64,000 nucleotides of DNA from Anabaena cylindrica PCC 7122 (GTDB taxonomy: Bacteria > Cyanobacteriota > Cyanobacteriia > Cyanobacteriales > Nostocaceae), in assembly GCF_000317695.1 (NCBI RefSeq), contig NC_019771.1:124001-188000 (forward strand). Direction: 5' to 3'. The position numbers and the translations under genes were made by a program. Shown piece by piece: positions 1 to 9,165 of the stretch (positions within the stretch are counted from its first letter, which is position 1; every line of letters begins with the position of its first letter). The notes under the pieces were generated by a model that was given only the letters and a program-made list of their open reading frames with translations, did no database searches and had not been told where the DNA came from.

Positions 1-1566
1 GATAAAATTCCTGTTGATGGTGAGGTACGCTTTGGACAAACTACTGTAGATGAATCAATGTTAACTGGGGAAGCTGTTCCAGTTATGAAGCAATTAGGAG
101 ATGCAGTGGCAGCGGGAACTATTAACCAGTCTGGTGCGATCGCTATTCAAGCCACTAAAACAGGTAATGATACTACTTTGGCGCAAATAGTCGCTTTGGT
201 AGAAGCTGCCCAAACTCGCAAAGCACCTGTACAAAAATTAGCAGACACTGTTTCTGGTTATTTTACCTATGGGGTTTTAACTGCGTCTTTGTTGACATTT
301 GTGTTTTGGTACTTTTTTGGTACTCACATTTGGCCAGAAATTAACGTTGCTGGGGGGATGGAAATGATGAGTCACTCGACACATCATCAACCAAGTACAC
401 ATTACTCTTCACTATTAATTAGTTTAAAATTAGCGATCGCTGTGATGGTCGTGGCTTGTCCCTGTGCTTTAGGTTTAGCAACCCCCACTGCTATTCTCGT
501 CGGTACTGGTATAGGTGCAGAACGGGGTTTATTAATCAAAGGTGGTGACGTTCTAGAACGAGTCCACCAGCTAGATACAATAGTTTTTGATAAAACCGGA
601 ACTCTAACTACAGGTAAACCCACAGTTACAGATTGTTTGCGATTGGCAGAAAATGCAGAGGAAAATTTATCCCTCCTCCAACTAGCCGCAGCCGTAGAAA
701 GCGGTACACATCACCCCCTAGCTAAAGCAATTCACCAAGCAGCCAAACAACAAAATTTATCAATTCCCCATGCTGTAGACTTTCACACCGAGCCAGGAAT
801 GGGAGTTTCGGCGGTGGTGGAAGGCAAAAATGTACTCTTAGGTAACTCAGACTGGCTGAACTGGCATGGAATAGCTATCAGTGAAACAGCACAACAGCAG
901 ACGCAGGAATTAGCCACAGCAGGGAAGACAGTAATTAGCGTTGTTGTTGATGATACTTTAATCGGATTAATTGCTGTGAGTGATAGCCTCAGACCAGATG
1001 CAAAAGCCGCAGTCGAGAAGTTACAACAGATGGGTTTACGAGTAATTCTTCTCAGCGGTGATAGATTAGAAGCAGTAAGTGCGATCGCCGAGCAACTAGG
1101 AATACCCAGCACCAATGTCATGGCAGGTATCCTCCCAGCTAAAAAAGCCACTGCTATTAAATCTCTTCAAACTGGAGAAAATCTCAGCCCATCCACATCT
1201 ATCGTCGCTATGGTAGGAGATGGCATCAATGATGCACCTGCTTTATCTCAGGCAGATGTCGGCATTGCTTTACACTCCGGCACAGATGTAGCTATGGAAA
1301 CAGCCGAAATTATCCTCATGCGCGATCGAGTAAGCGATGTTGTGGAATCAATTCAACTCAGTCGTGCCACCTTCAACAAAATACGCCAAAACTTATTCTG
1401 GGCTTTTGCATATAATACATTTGGCATCCCTTTAGCAGCAGGTGTTTTATTGCCCAGTTTAGGTTTTGTTCTCAGTCCTTCCAGTGCAGCAGCACTCATG
1501 GCTTTTAGCTCAGTAAGTGTTGTCACTAACTCAGTTTTATTACGAAGCTTTGCTCATCAACCTTAA
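1..1566 (+). CDS. Heavy-metal (copper-type) P1B ATPase, 3' part
   Basis: The reading frame is open from the first base of the window, so the N-terminal metal-binding domain and first membrane helices lie outside. What remains has the diagnostic P1B parts in order: the actuator loop ending DESMLTGE, the intramembrane CPC metal site (CPCALGLA, about base 457), the phosphorylation motif DKTGTLT (about 589), the HP motif in THHPLA, and the hinge GDGINDAP (about 1216). The last two helices carry YN and MxxSS signatures seen in Cu+ exporters of the CopA/PacS/CtaA group. A His-rich loop lies between two helices near 365-410. It probably pumps Cu+ across the plasma or thylakoid membrane. Which cyanobacterial paralogue it is cannot be told without the N-terminus. 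Confidence 0.93.
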   Translation, partial: DKIPVDGEVRFGQTTVDESMLTGEAVPVMKQLGDAVAAGTINQSGAIAIQATKTGNDTTLAQIVALVEAAQTRKAPVQKLADTVSGYFTYGVLTASLLTFVFWYFFGTHIWPEINVAGGMEMMSHSTHHQPSTHYSSLLISLKLAIAVMVVACPCALGLATPTAILVGTGIGAERGLLIKGGDVLERVHQLDTIVFDKTGTLTTGKPTVTDCLRLAENAEENLSLLQLAAAVESGTHHPLAKAIHQAAKQQNLSIPHAVDFHTEPGMGVSAVVEGKNVLLGNSDWLNWHGIAISETAQQQTQELATAGKTVISVVVDDTLIGLIAVSDSLRPDAKAAVEKLQQMGLRVILLSGDRLEAVSAIAEQLGIPSTNVMAGILPAKKATAIKSLQTGENLSPSTSIVAMVGDGINDAPALSQADVGIALHSGTDVAMETAEIILMRDRVSDVVESIQLSRATFNKIRQNLFWAFAYNTFGIPLAAGVLLPSLGFVLSPSSAAALMAFSSVSVVTNSVLLRSFAHQP

Positions 1567-2023
1567 AGTACCTTGAGGAGACGACATACCAGGGAAATGT
1601 TAAAAAACTTCTAGGACTTGCCTTATAGCCTAAAACCCTACAAATGAGCGTCAGTATTTCTTTCCTCAAATTCTGTCATCAAGGAGTCTGTGTTTAAATA
1701 GACTACTTGCTTTTTCTTTTGAGATCAACCATTTAGTCTCATCTCCAGCAGATAGTATAGAGGTTTTAAAGGCATAGGTTAGAAAGACGCAAGTGTTGTG
1801 AGCCTTAGTTTGCCCACATCTGCTATCATAATCTGAGCAGGTATGGCATTCAACCACCTAGCCTATATCCTCAAACACATTTTTTCTGTAACAATACATA
1901 AGAAAATATTAAAGTGTCAGTTTTTTATACAAAAAATTAGTAATTTAAAAATTAAACTTTAATAATATGTAGTTTTAATACTTATTAAATTCAATATTAC
2001 AATTACATCCCTTGTCTGGAAAA
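1567..2023. other. Intergenic, no gene seen
   Basis: AT-rich spacer between the P-type ATPase and the FHA gene. A 63-codon frame on the minus strand (1666-1857) has no recognisable features and is taken as chance. No convincing terminator or RNA gene was found. Confidence 0.5.
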
Positions 2024-2524
2024 ATGTTAAAAGAAGATACCCCACCAACACTTGCAAATCAAAGTTCAACCAATCTTACTAACCATCTGTCAATGGCAGC
2101 AGAACTCAATGAAAACCATCTACTGATTATAGAAGATGATCAAGGACGCAAAGAGTTTCCTCTAGAGAATCCTGTCTATTCAATCGGTAGAGACCGTAAC
2201 TGTAATATTCGTTTAATGTCACAATTTGTATCCCGTCATCATGCCACATTGGTCAGATTACCCCGCAAAAATAATAGCCAAAGCTATTATTACCGAATTG
2301 TAGATGGTGATCCCAAAGGAAAGCCTAGTTCCAACGGTTTAATGATTAATGGACGCAAAATACCAGCCCATGATCTAAAAAATGAAGACGAAATTGTTTT
2401 TGGCCCTCAAGTACGGGCAATTTATTATCTGCTAAAAAATACTCACCGTCCAGGACAAACTGATGCTGTTGAGTATGATATTACATTGATAAACCCTGGC
2501 ATGACAGAGGATATGGAGGACTGA
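2024..2524 (+). CDS. FHA domain protein
   Basis: A 166-residue protein consisting mostly of one forkhead-associated domain, which binds phosphothreonine peptides. The core is clear: YSIGRDRNCNIRL (the GR of strand 3), then SRHHA (the conserved S and H), then SSNGLMING (the N of the binding loop) and EIVFGP near the end of the domain. The N-terminal 45 residues are low-complexity and the C-terminus is acidic. The frame also permits a TTG start at 2012, but the ATG at 2024 has GGA a few bases upstream and was preferred. The neighbours downstream form an ATPase/TPR signalling-type module, so it may read a Ser/Thr kinase signal, but that is inference. Confidence 0.85.
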   Translation: MLKEDTPPTLANQSSTNLTNHLSMAAELNENHLLIIEDDQGRKEFPLENPVYSIGRDRNCNIRLMSQFVSRHHATLVRLPRKNNSQSYYYRIVDGDPKGKPSSNGLMINGRKIPAHDLKNEDEIVFGPQVRAIYYLLKNTHRPGQTDAVEYDITLINPGMTEDMED

Positions 2525-3133
2525 TTCAATAGCCTTTAACTTACAAATTCAACGAACACTTGAAAGCATTTACAACAAACAACTAGAACGCAAACTAACA
2601 CCATAATTCCCCTATTTGCTACAGATGGGGGAATAACATTGCTAAAAACCTTCCTATATCAGATCTTACCTATACATTTTCTCAAAAATTTAGAAGACAG
2701 TTAGATTTTGAGCAATTTTAGCTTTTGAACATAGCAAAATTTTTATTTGCAACCTCAGTAATTAGACTGAAATTAGTTGCATTATTTTTACTGAATTACC
2801 GAAGACTCGGCACTTAAATATTCTTTCCTTGCTTCTTAAAAATTGTTTTTATAAATCATATTTAAGCTCTCAAGTGCTTGCTGCATATGAATCAATAGCC
2901 AACAGGACATGATCAGTGTGACTTGAATCATAACATGAGCTTTTAGCTCAAGATATACTTCACAAAGTAGATATCCATTTGATGCTTCAGAAATGCAACC
3001 AAAGTGGAAAACTAATTTCCCCATGCAATACACAGTTAAATTGTTGAGTTAACGGTGTATCACATAGAAAGGTTGTTATATCGAATCATTGCACAGCAAC
3101 GTTTTTTATAAAAGCATTAATGATCAAACTTGC
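2525..3133. other. Intergenic with one hairpin
   Basis: No gene is supported here. A hairpin of ATTCCCC (2606-2612) with GGGGAAT (2628-2634) lies about 80 bases past the FHA stop and could end its transcript, although it lacks a T-run. The minus-strand 65-codon frame at 2836-3033 shows no family features. Confidence 0.4.
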
Positions 3134-4708
3134 ATGACATCAAATTACACCGATTGGGATAATGATTTACCACCAGAACCGGAAGAAGTTTATCAAGACT
3201 TACTTCGCGCTCTGGAATGGAAATCAGGATTTGGTTTATATTTTGTCCAATGTACTCCTGTGGAATCAGATCGTTTTATTGCGAAGATTCCTAATGATAT
3301 TCCCCAAAAAAGGATTGCTGTATTACGCTTGCTTGAACCAGTTGATAAATTATATGAACAAGTAGCTGATTGTATTAAAGATCAACAAATTGATATTTTA
3401 TTAATTAAAGGTCTAGAGTATTCCCTATATAAATATGAAAAAAGGAACTTCGGTGAAATCACTGAAGGACAATTTATAAATTTAACTAAAGTACCACCAA
3501 TCCTCAATCATTTCAACCAACAACGAGAAAGATTTAGGGATGATTTTCCATTTCGGTTTGTTTTTTTACTGCGCTCATTTTCTCTCAACTATTTAATTCA
3601 TCGCGCTCCTGATTTTTTTGATTGGCGTTCTGGAGTATATGAATTACCAACTACACCAGAATTAGTTGAAGAAGAATCACGTCGTTTACTGTTAGAAGGA
3701 GATTATGAAAAATATCTGCGACTGACTCCTGAAGAAAAAATTGAAAAAGTTCTTGAAATTCAAGAACTGCTCACAGAAAAACATCAAACAGATCATAATA
3801 AAGCCAGCTTACTATTTGAATTAGGAAATTTACTTTATTCTGCGAATGAATACGAAACTGCAATTACATTCTATGAACAAGAACTAAAATTTAAACCTAA
3901 TGACCACTATGCTTGGTATAACCGGGGCAATGCGCTCCGTAATTTAGAAGAACATGAAGGAGCAATTTCATCATACAACCAAGCTCTAAAATTTAAACCT
4001 GATGACCATTATGCTTGGTATAACCGTGGCAATGCTCTACGTAATTTAGATAGAAATGAAGAAGCAATTGTATCCTATGAAAATGCCTTGAAATTTAAAC
4101 CTGATGATCATTATTGTTGGTACAATCGGGCTAATGCACTCAGGAATTTAAAACGTAATCAAGAAGCAATTCTATCCTATGATCAGGCTCTGAAATTTAA
4201 ACCTAATGACCATTATACTTGGAATAATCGGGGCATTGCATTTCGGAATTTAGGACGTAATGAAGATGCAATTTTTTCCTATGACCAAGCACTAAAAATT
4301 CAACCGGATGATCACTACGCTTGGTATAATAGAGGGATTGCACTTCGGAATTTAGGACGTAATGAAGAAGCAGTTTTATCTTATGACCAAGCACTTAAAT
4401 ATAGACCTGATGACCACTATGCTTGGAACAATAGAGGTAACGCCCTTGATGATCTAGGACGCACTGAAGAAGCAATTTTTTCCTATGACCAAGCACTTAA
4501 ATTGAAACCTGATGATAACTTTGCTTGGTACAATAAAGCTTGCTGTTATGCTCTTCATGGTCATGTTGTACAAGCGGTAGAAAATTTGCAGCAAGCGATT
4601 AATCTCAAACCTGAAGAGTTTGGAAAAATGGCCAAATCTGATTCTGATTTTGATTTGATTCGGGAAGATATTCGCTTTCAAGCTTTAATACAAGGAACGA
4701 TTTCTTAA
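3134..4708 (+). CDS. Degenerate-NTPase domain / TPR repeat protein
   Basis: The protein has 524 residues from the ATG at 3134. The frame also permits TTG at 3089, but the paralogue at 6229 aligns from this ATG (TDWDNDLP versus SDWDQDVP). Residues about 1-200 form a domain common at the front of cyanobacterial TPR and NB-ARC-like proteins. It resembles a P-loop NTPase in which the Walker A strand has become FGLYFVQC with no GK[ST], while the later DILLIKGLEYSLYKYE and APDFFDWRSG motifs are kept. Residues about 235-490 are eight TPR units with the consensus HYAWYNRGNALRNL. The units are so similar that the DNA has a visible 102-base period from about 3900 to 4500. It probably acts as a scaffold or sensor with the ATPase encoded next. 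The substrate is unknown. Confidence 0.8.
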   Translation: MTSNYTDWDNDLPPEPEEVYQDLLRALEWKSGFGLYFVQCTPVESDRFIAKIPNDIPQKRIAVLRLLEPVDKLYEQVADCIKDQQIDILLIKGLEYSLYKYEKRNFGEITEGQFINLTKVPPILNHFNQQRERFRDDFPFRFVFLLRSFSLNYLIHRAPDFFDWRSGVYELPTTPELVEEESRRLLLEGDYEKYLRLTPEEKIEKVLEIQELLTEKHQTDHNKASLLFELGNLLYSANEYETAITFYEQELKFKPNDHYAWYNRGNALRNLEEHEGAISSYNQALKFKPDDHYAWYNRGNALRNLDRNEEAIVSYENALKFKPDDHYCWYNRANALRNLKRNQEAILSYDQALKFKPNDHYTWNNRGIAFRNLGRNEDAIFSYDQALKIQPDDHYAWYNRGIALRNLGRNEEAVLSYDQALKYRPDDHYAWNNRGNALDDLGRTEEAIFSYDQALKLKPDDNFAWYNKACCYALHGHVVQAVENLQQAINLKPEEFGKMAKSDSDFDLIREDIRFQALIQGTIS

Positions 4709-4906
4709 CCCCTCATATCCAGCCATAATTTGGGGCTAATTTGAATCAAATAAACAGAACTTAGTGGATATATTTAATATTTCTGTTTTATCTGTAATAA
4801 ATTATTTTAATATCTGACATTTAGAATTTTTGCGATTAAAATTATATTGCCTGTTTTTACTAATTTTTCAGCATAGCTAATACCATAAATACCAAACAGT
4901 TTACCA

Positions 4907-6232
4907 ATGACTAACAATTCTGAATTACTAAAAAATCTCTACAATGCTTTTAACCCTTTTCAACCGCTACCCGCAGGAGATCCTAACTATGTAGACTGTC
5001 AAGATGTCAGGGGAGATGCAGATATTCTGGAAGAATTAGGAAACCGGATTCAGTTGGCCAATCAATACACTTGCCAATTATATTCCGGCCATAGAGGTGC
5101 AGGTAAATCGACAGAATTGCTGAAGTTAAAGAAATATTTAGAAGAAAGACAATTTTATGTAGTTTATTTTGCCGCTGACGAAGAAGATATTGATTCAGAA
5201 GATGCTCAATATACAGATATTCTTCTTGCTTGTACTCGACGACTACTCAAAGATTTACGAACAATTGGAAATCCTCAACCTGTTCTCAATTGGCTCAAAG
5301 ACCGTTGGCAAGATTTGAAAGATTTGGCGCTGACTGACATTCAAATCGAGAATATGAATGTAGAAATGCAAATTAGTCAGTTTGCTAAATTAACGGCAAA
5401 TTTAAGGGCTGTCCCCGAATTACGTCAACAAATCCGGGAAAAAGTCAATCCTCATACCGTGACTTTGATTAAGGTTTTAAATGAGTTTTTGGCTGATGTC
5501 AGAAAACATCTACCTAAAGATAGAAATAAACTAGCGGTTATAGTGGATAACCTAGATCGAATGGTCTTGGTAAAAGATGGGGAACGTACCAATTATGAAG
5601 AAGTTTTTTTAGATCGGTGTGAGCAACTCAAAGCCTTGGAGTGTCATTTGATTTATACTGTTCCCATTGCAATGGTTTATTCTACCAGAGCTACGGATCT
5701 CCGTGACGTATATGGTGATCCTCAAATATTACCAATGGTAATGGTAAGAACTCCACAAGGTGAAATTTATCAACCGGGAATAAATAAAGTTAAAGAGGTG
5801 ATTTACCGACGAATTAGGCAGTTTGCCCCAGATAAACCCCTGGAAACAGCCATATTCGATAACCGCGAAACTTTAGAAAGGCTTTGTTTAATGAGTGGAG
5901 GTCACGTCAGAAATTTGCTATTGTTAACACAGGATGCTATAGGTCGCACTCAAGATTTACCAATTTCTGAAAGAGCAGTTCGACGAGCCGTCACTCAAGC
6001 TAGAGATACTTACCGCCGAGCAGTAGAAAACCATCAATGGATATTGTTGGCAGAAGTCTCCCGGTCTAAGCGGATCATCAATGATGATCAGTATCGCAAT
6101 TTGATGTTTAATCGCTGCCTTTTAGAATACCGCTATTTGGATGAAGAAGGAGAGATGCATCGCTGGTATGATATTCATCCACTGATTCAAGGCATTCAGG
6201 AATTCAAAGAAGCTATAGAAAAACTCCCATGA
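4907..6232 (+). CDS. AAA-type P-loop ATPase
   Basis: A 441-residue protein with Walker A GHRGAGKST near residue 65 and a Walker B-like AVIVDNLDRM near 210. A C-terminal region contains SGGHVRNLL (sensor-2/Arg-finger-like) and ends in a winged-helix-like stretch. The layout matches the KAP/STAND-like or Orc/Cdc6-like AAA proteins of bacterial conflict and signalling loci. It starts with ATG about 200 bases after the TPR gene. Its stop overlaps the start of the next gene (ATGA at 6229-6232), which implies translational coupling. The pairing with two proteins whose own NTPase domain lacks a P-loop suggests that this protein supplies the ATP hydrolysis. The exact function is unknown. Confidence 0.78.
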   Translation: MTNNSELLKNLYNAFNPFQPLPAGDPNYVDCQDVRGDADILEELGNRIQLANQYTCQLYSGHRGAGKSTELLKLKKYLEERQFYVVYFAADEEDIDSEDAQYTDILLACTRRLLKDLRTIGNPQPVLNWLKDRWQDLKDLALTDIQIENMNVEMQISQFAKLTANLRAVPELRQQIREKVNPHTVTLIKVLNEFLADVRKHLPKDRNKLAVIVDNLDRMVLVKDGERTNYEEVFLDRCEQLKALECHLIYTVPIAMVYSTRATDLRDVYGDPQILPMVMVRTPQGEIYQPGINKVKEVIYRRIRQFAPDKPLETAIFDNRETLERLCLMSGGHVRNLLLLTQDAIGRTQDLPISERAVRRAVTQARDTYRRAVENHQWILLAEVSRSKRIINDDQYRNLMFNRCLLEYRYLDEEGEMHRWYDIHPLIQGIQEFKEAIEKLP

Positions 6233-6850
6233 ATTTAGAGCTTAGTGACTGGGATCAAGATGTACCTGCTGAGGAATACGAGGAATATGAAAACCTAATC
6301 ACTGCTCTGAAGCGCAAAGAGGGATTTGGCTTATTTTTTGTGCAATGTTTAAATCGAGAAGCAGAGCAATTAATTAATAAAATTTCCCACTTCTTACCTG
6401 ATAAAAACATTCAAGTTTTACGTTTAACTGAGCCAATTGATACTCTGTATGACCAGTTACTAAATATTTATACTAACAAGCGATTTGATATTTTATTGAT
6501 TACAGGTCTAGAATATTCGCTTTATAAGTATGAAAAACAGCAATTTGGTGAAATAACGGAAACACATTACAGTGATTTAAGCAATGTGCCGCCAATTCTA
6601 GACCATTTAAACCAAAAGAGAGAACTAATTAGGGATAAAATTCCTGTTATTTTCGTTTTTTTGGGACACCCATTTGTAATAGATTATTTCATTCATCGCT
6701 CCCAGGACTTTTTTGATTGGAAATCATCAAGTGTATTGAAATTAACAACAATCCCAGAATTAGTCTAGGAACAATCATCCAGCATCAGCATGAGTACTGA
6801 AAAAATTAGTATTTTAGGTGAACTCTATTTATTTGGAAAAGCTGGACAAA
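6229..6850 (+). pseudogene. Truncated paralogue of the NTPase-like/TPR protein
   Basis: The open part (6229-6768, 179 residues) aligns throughout with the N-terminal domain of the gene at 3134: FGLFFVQC, DILLITGLEYSLYKYEK, SQDFFDWKSS, TIPELV. In the full-length paralogue PELV is followed by EEESRR and then TPRs. Here a TAG stands right after PELV (about 6766). In the same frame past the stop one still reads STEKISILGELYLFGKAGQN, which resembles the start of the first TPR of the paralogue, and then the similarity ends. It overlaps the ATPase gene by ATGA. It is either a broken gene or one that still makes a stand-alone N-terminal domain. Confidence 0.7.
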
Positions 6851-6980
6851 ATCTGCCTCCCCCAAAAGATAGAGCGTGCAACCCAAAGCTTGTTGTAAAA
6901 TAGACATATAGAACAATTAGGGGGGGCCAGTTCGCTGGTCATGTACGTCTATAGAGACTATCTTCGGTAATCTGCAAGGT

Positions 6981-8687
6981 TTGAAGTCCAGCCATCTGAA
7001 ACAACTACAGCGGCTGTACCATCAGCGTATATCGGGCGATCGCATCACAACATCCGAGTTCGCCCAACGTCTGGCAGCAATTAGCACAGAACTAAATCAG
7101 CCTGTATGTGCCTACCTCAACCGTCGCGGACAAGTCATCCGAGTGGGGGTAGGCACTCCGCGTCAAACCCAAATTCCACCACTAGAACTGCCTCGTTACG
7201 GTGCAGAACGTCTGAGTGGTATTCGCTGTATAGCAACCCATCTCAAGCCAGAACCGCCCAATGAATCGGCGCTGACAGCAATGGCACTACAACGATTAGA
7301 TGCTCTAGTAGTATTGAATATTACTGGTACGGGATTTACAAAGCGGGGTGGTGGTGCGGCTGGCTATGTGAAAGAAGCTTATTTAGCTCATTTAGTAGCT
7401 AATAGTAAACAGCTAGTCTCAACTCAAGTTGGGGGAATTAGTATCCCAGAGGCAGCTTCCTATTCCAGCATATCGCCACCTTTGAGTTTAGATGCGATCG
7501 CAGAACAAGATTTTCTGGACTTGGTAGAAAGTCTAGAAGAGGAATTCCGTCGTGAATACATCGCTCAAGAAGTTGACGCTGATCATGATCGCGTTGTCAT
7601 TGTGGGTGTAGCCACTGATAGCACATCTGGTCAACAATTCCAGGACACCATCGCCGAATTAGTGCGGTTAGTGGATACGGCGGGTGGAGATGTCTTACAA
7701 ATATTGCAACAAAAGCGATCGCGCATTCATCCTCAAACCGTCATCGGTGAAGGTAAAGTCCAAGAAGTCGCCCTCACAGCCCAAACCCTAGGCGCTAACC
7801 TGGTCGTCTTCGACCGCGACCTCTCACCGGCTCAAATCCGTAACCTAGAAGCACAAATCGGGGTCAGAGTCATTGACCGTACAGAAGTAATCTTAGATAT
7901 CTTTGCCCAACGCGCCCAATCTGGTGCTGGTAAATTACAAGTAGAACTAGCACAGCTAGAATATATGCTGCCACGACTCACAGGTCGAGGTAAAACCATG
8001 TCCCGATTAGGGGGTGGGATTGGGACACGAGGCCCTGGTGAAACAAAACTAGAAACAGAACGACGGGCTATTCAAAAGCGGATATCCCGACTGCAACAAG
8101 AAGTTAACCAGTTGCAAGCACATCGTTGTCGGTTACGTCAAAGACGACAACATCGAGAAGTTCCTTCTGTTGCTGTCGTGGGTTACACCAACGCTGGCAA
8201 GTCTACCTTGCTCAACGCCCTCACTAACGCCGAAGTTTACGCAGCCGACCAACTTTTTGCCACACTCGACCCCACCACACGCCGCTTAATTATTCCCAAT
8301 GCGGATACCAATGAACCCCAAGAAACCCTAATTACAGATACAGTAGGGTTTATTCACAAGTTACCCCCCTCTTTAATGGATGCCTTTCGCGCCACTTTAG
8401 AGGAAGTCACTGAAGCTGATGCCCTATTACATTTGGTGGATTTATCCCATCCTGCCTGGTTGAGTCATATTCGGGCAGTTAGGGAAATTCTCGCCCAAAT
8501 GCCGATAACTCCTGGTCCGGCGTTAGTTGCTTTTAACAAAATTGACCAAGTTAGTAGCGAGGCACTAGCTTTAGCGAAGGAAGAATTTCCTCTAGCGATA
8601 TTTATCTCAGCTAGTCAGCGTTTAGGTTTAGAAAACCTCCGCTATCGCCTATCCCAGTTGATTGAGTATGCGGTGGATGATGGGTAA
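6981..8687 (+). CDS. hflX: GTPase HflX
   Basis: A ribosome-associated GTPase of the Obg-HflX superfamily that rescues or splits stalled ribosomes in other bacteria. The HflX N-terminal domain includes TVIGEGKVQE and RLGGGIGTRGPGE. It is followed by the G domain with GYTNAGKSTLL (G1), DPTTRRL (G2), DTVGF (G3), NKID (G4) and ISAS (G5). An extra roughly 190-residue N-terminal extension (QPVCAYLNRRG onward) is usual in cyanobacteria. The start is uncertain. The first standard codon is TTG at 6981, but the same frame stays open up to 6921, and the stretch from ATA at 6951 reads ETIFGNLQG, which looks coding. There is no ATG or GTG nearby. Confidence 0.95.
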   Translation: MKSSHLKQLQRLYHQRISGDRITTSEFAQRLAAISTELNQPVCAYLNRRGQVIRVGVGTPRQTQIPPLELPRYGAERLSGIRCIATHLKPEPPNESALTAMALQRLDALVVLNITGTGFTKRGGGAAGYVKEAYLAHLVANSKQLVSTQVGGISIPEAASYSSISPPLSLDAIAEQDFLDLVESLEEEFRREYIAQEVDADHDRVVIVGVATDSTSGQQFQDTIAELVRLVDTAGGDVLQILQQKRSRIHPQTVIGEGKVQEVALTAQTLGANLVVFDRDLSPAQIRNLEAQIGVRVIDRTEVILDIFAQRAQSGAGKLQVELAQLEYMLPRLTGRGKTMSRLGGGIGTRGPGETKLETERRAIQKRISRLQQEVNQLQAHRCRLRQRRQHREVPSVAVVGYTNAGKSTLLNALTNAEVYAADQLFATLDPTTRRLIIPNADTNEPQETLITDTVGFIHKLPPSLMDAFRATLEEVTEADALLHLVDLSHPAWLSHIRAVREILAQMPITPGPALVAFNKIDQVSSEALALAKEEFPLAIFISASQRLGLENLRYRLSQLIEYAVDDG

Positions 8688-8713
8688 ATAGTTTTACCTA
8701 AGTTGCATGAGCC

Positions 8714-8761
8714 TTAAACCTGGGTGGGGAAGTTGATCATGACCTCTCTGCTCAGGTTTAA
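8714..8761 (+). terminator. Hairpin after hflX
   Basis: TTAAACCTG (8714-8722) pairs with CAGGTTTAA (8753-8761) about 30 bases past the hflX stop. The loop is long and there is no T-run, so it is a weak candidate for a transcript end. Confidence 0.3.
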
Positions 8762-8863
8762 TTATGAATTGATTGATCAGGCTTTTCCTCCCACCTCAAC
8801 GCCTTCTCACTCTCACTAGCAACAGACTAAAATTAAAAAGTATTTGATCAAAGTGATAATGTT

Positions 8864-9127
8864 ATGACTGCAAAAGTAGAAATTTACACTTGGGCTACTT
8901 GCCCATTTTGTATACGTGCTAAAAACTTACTGAAGAATAAGGGTGTTGATTTTATCGAATACAGCATTGATGGAGATGAGGTAGCGAGAAATCAAATGTC
9001 TCAAAAAGCAAATGGAAGACGTTCTGTACCCCAAATTTTTATCAATGATGATCACATTGGTGGTTGTGATGATATCTATGCTTTAGATCGTCAAGGCAAA
9101 TTGGATGATTTGCTAACTGTGGGGTAG
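8864..9127 (+). CDS. grxC: Glutaredoxin 3
   Basis: An 87-residue glutaredoxin that reduces disulfides using glutathione. The dithiol active site CPFC sits at about residue 14 (WATCPFC). The cis-Pro region is SVPQIFIN and the glutathione-binding GGCDD follows. It is full length for the GrxC family. The next gene, 38 bases downstream on the same strand, is glutathione synthetase, so the reductant and the protein that uses it are likely co-transcribed. Confidence 0.96.
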   Translation: MTAKVEIYTWATCPFCIRAKNLLKNKGVDFIEYSIDGDEVARNQMSQKANGRRSVPQIFINDDHIGGCDDIYALDRQGKLDDLLTVG

Positions 9128-9165
9128 ATGCAGTTATGCAAAATTTAGTGATTGAGGTATAAAGG

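Noticed and set aside
783..1151. 122-codon minus-strand frame
   Set aside because: It is a shadow of the P-type ATPase gene, whose motifs are unambiguous.
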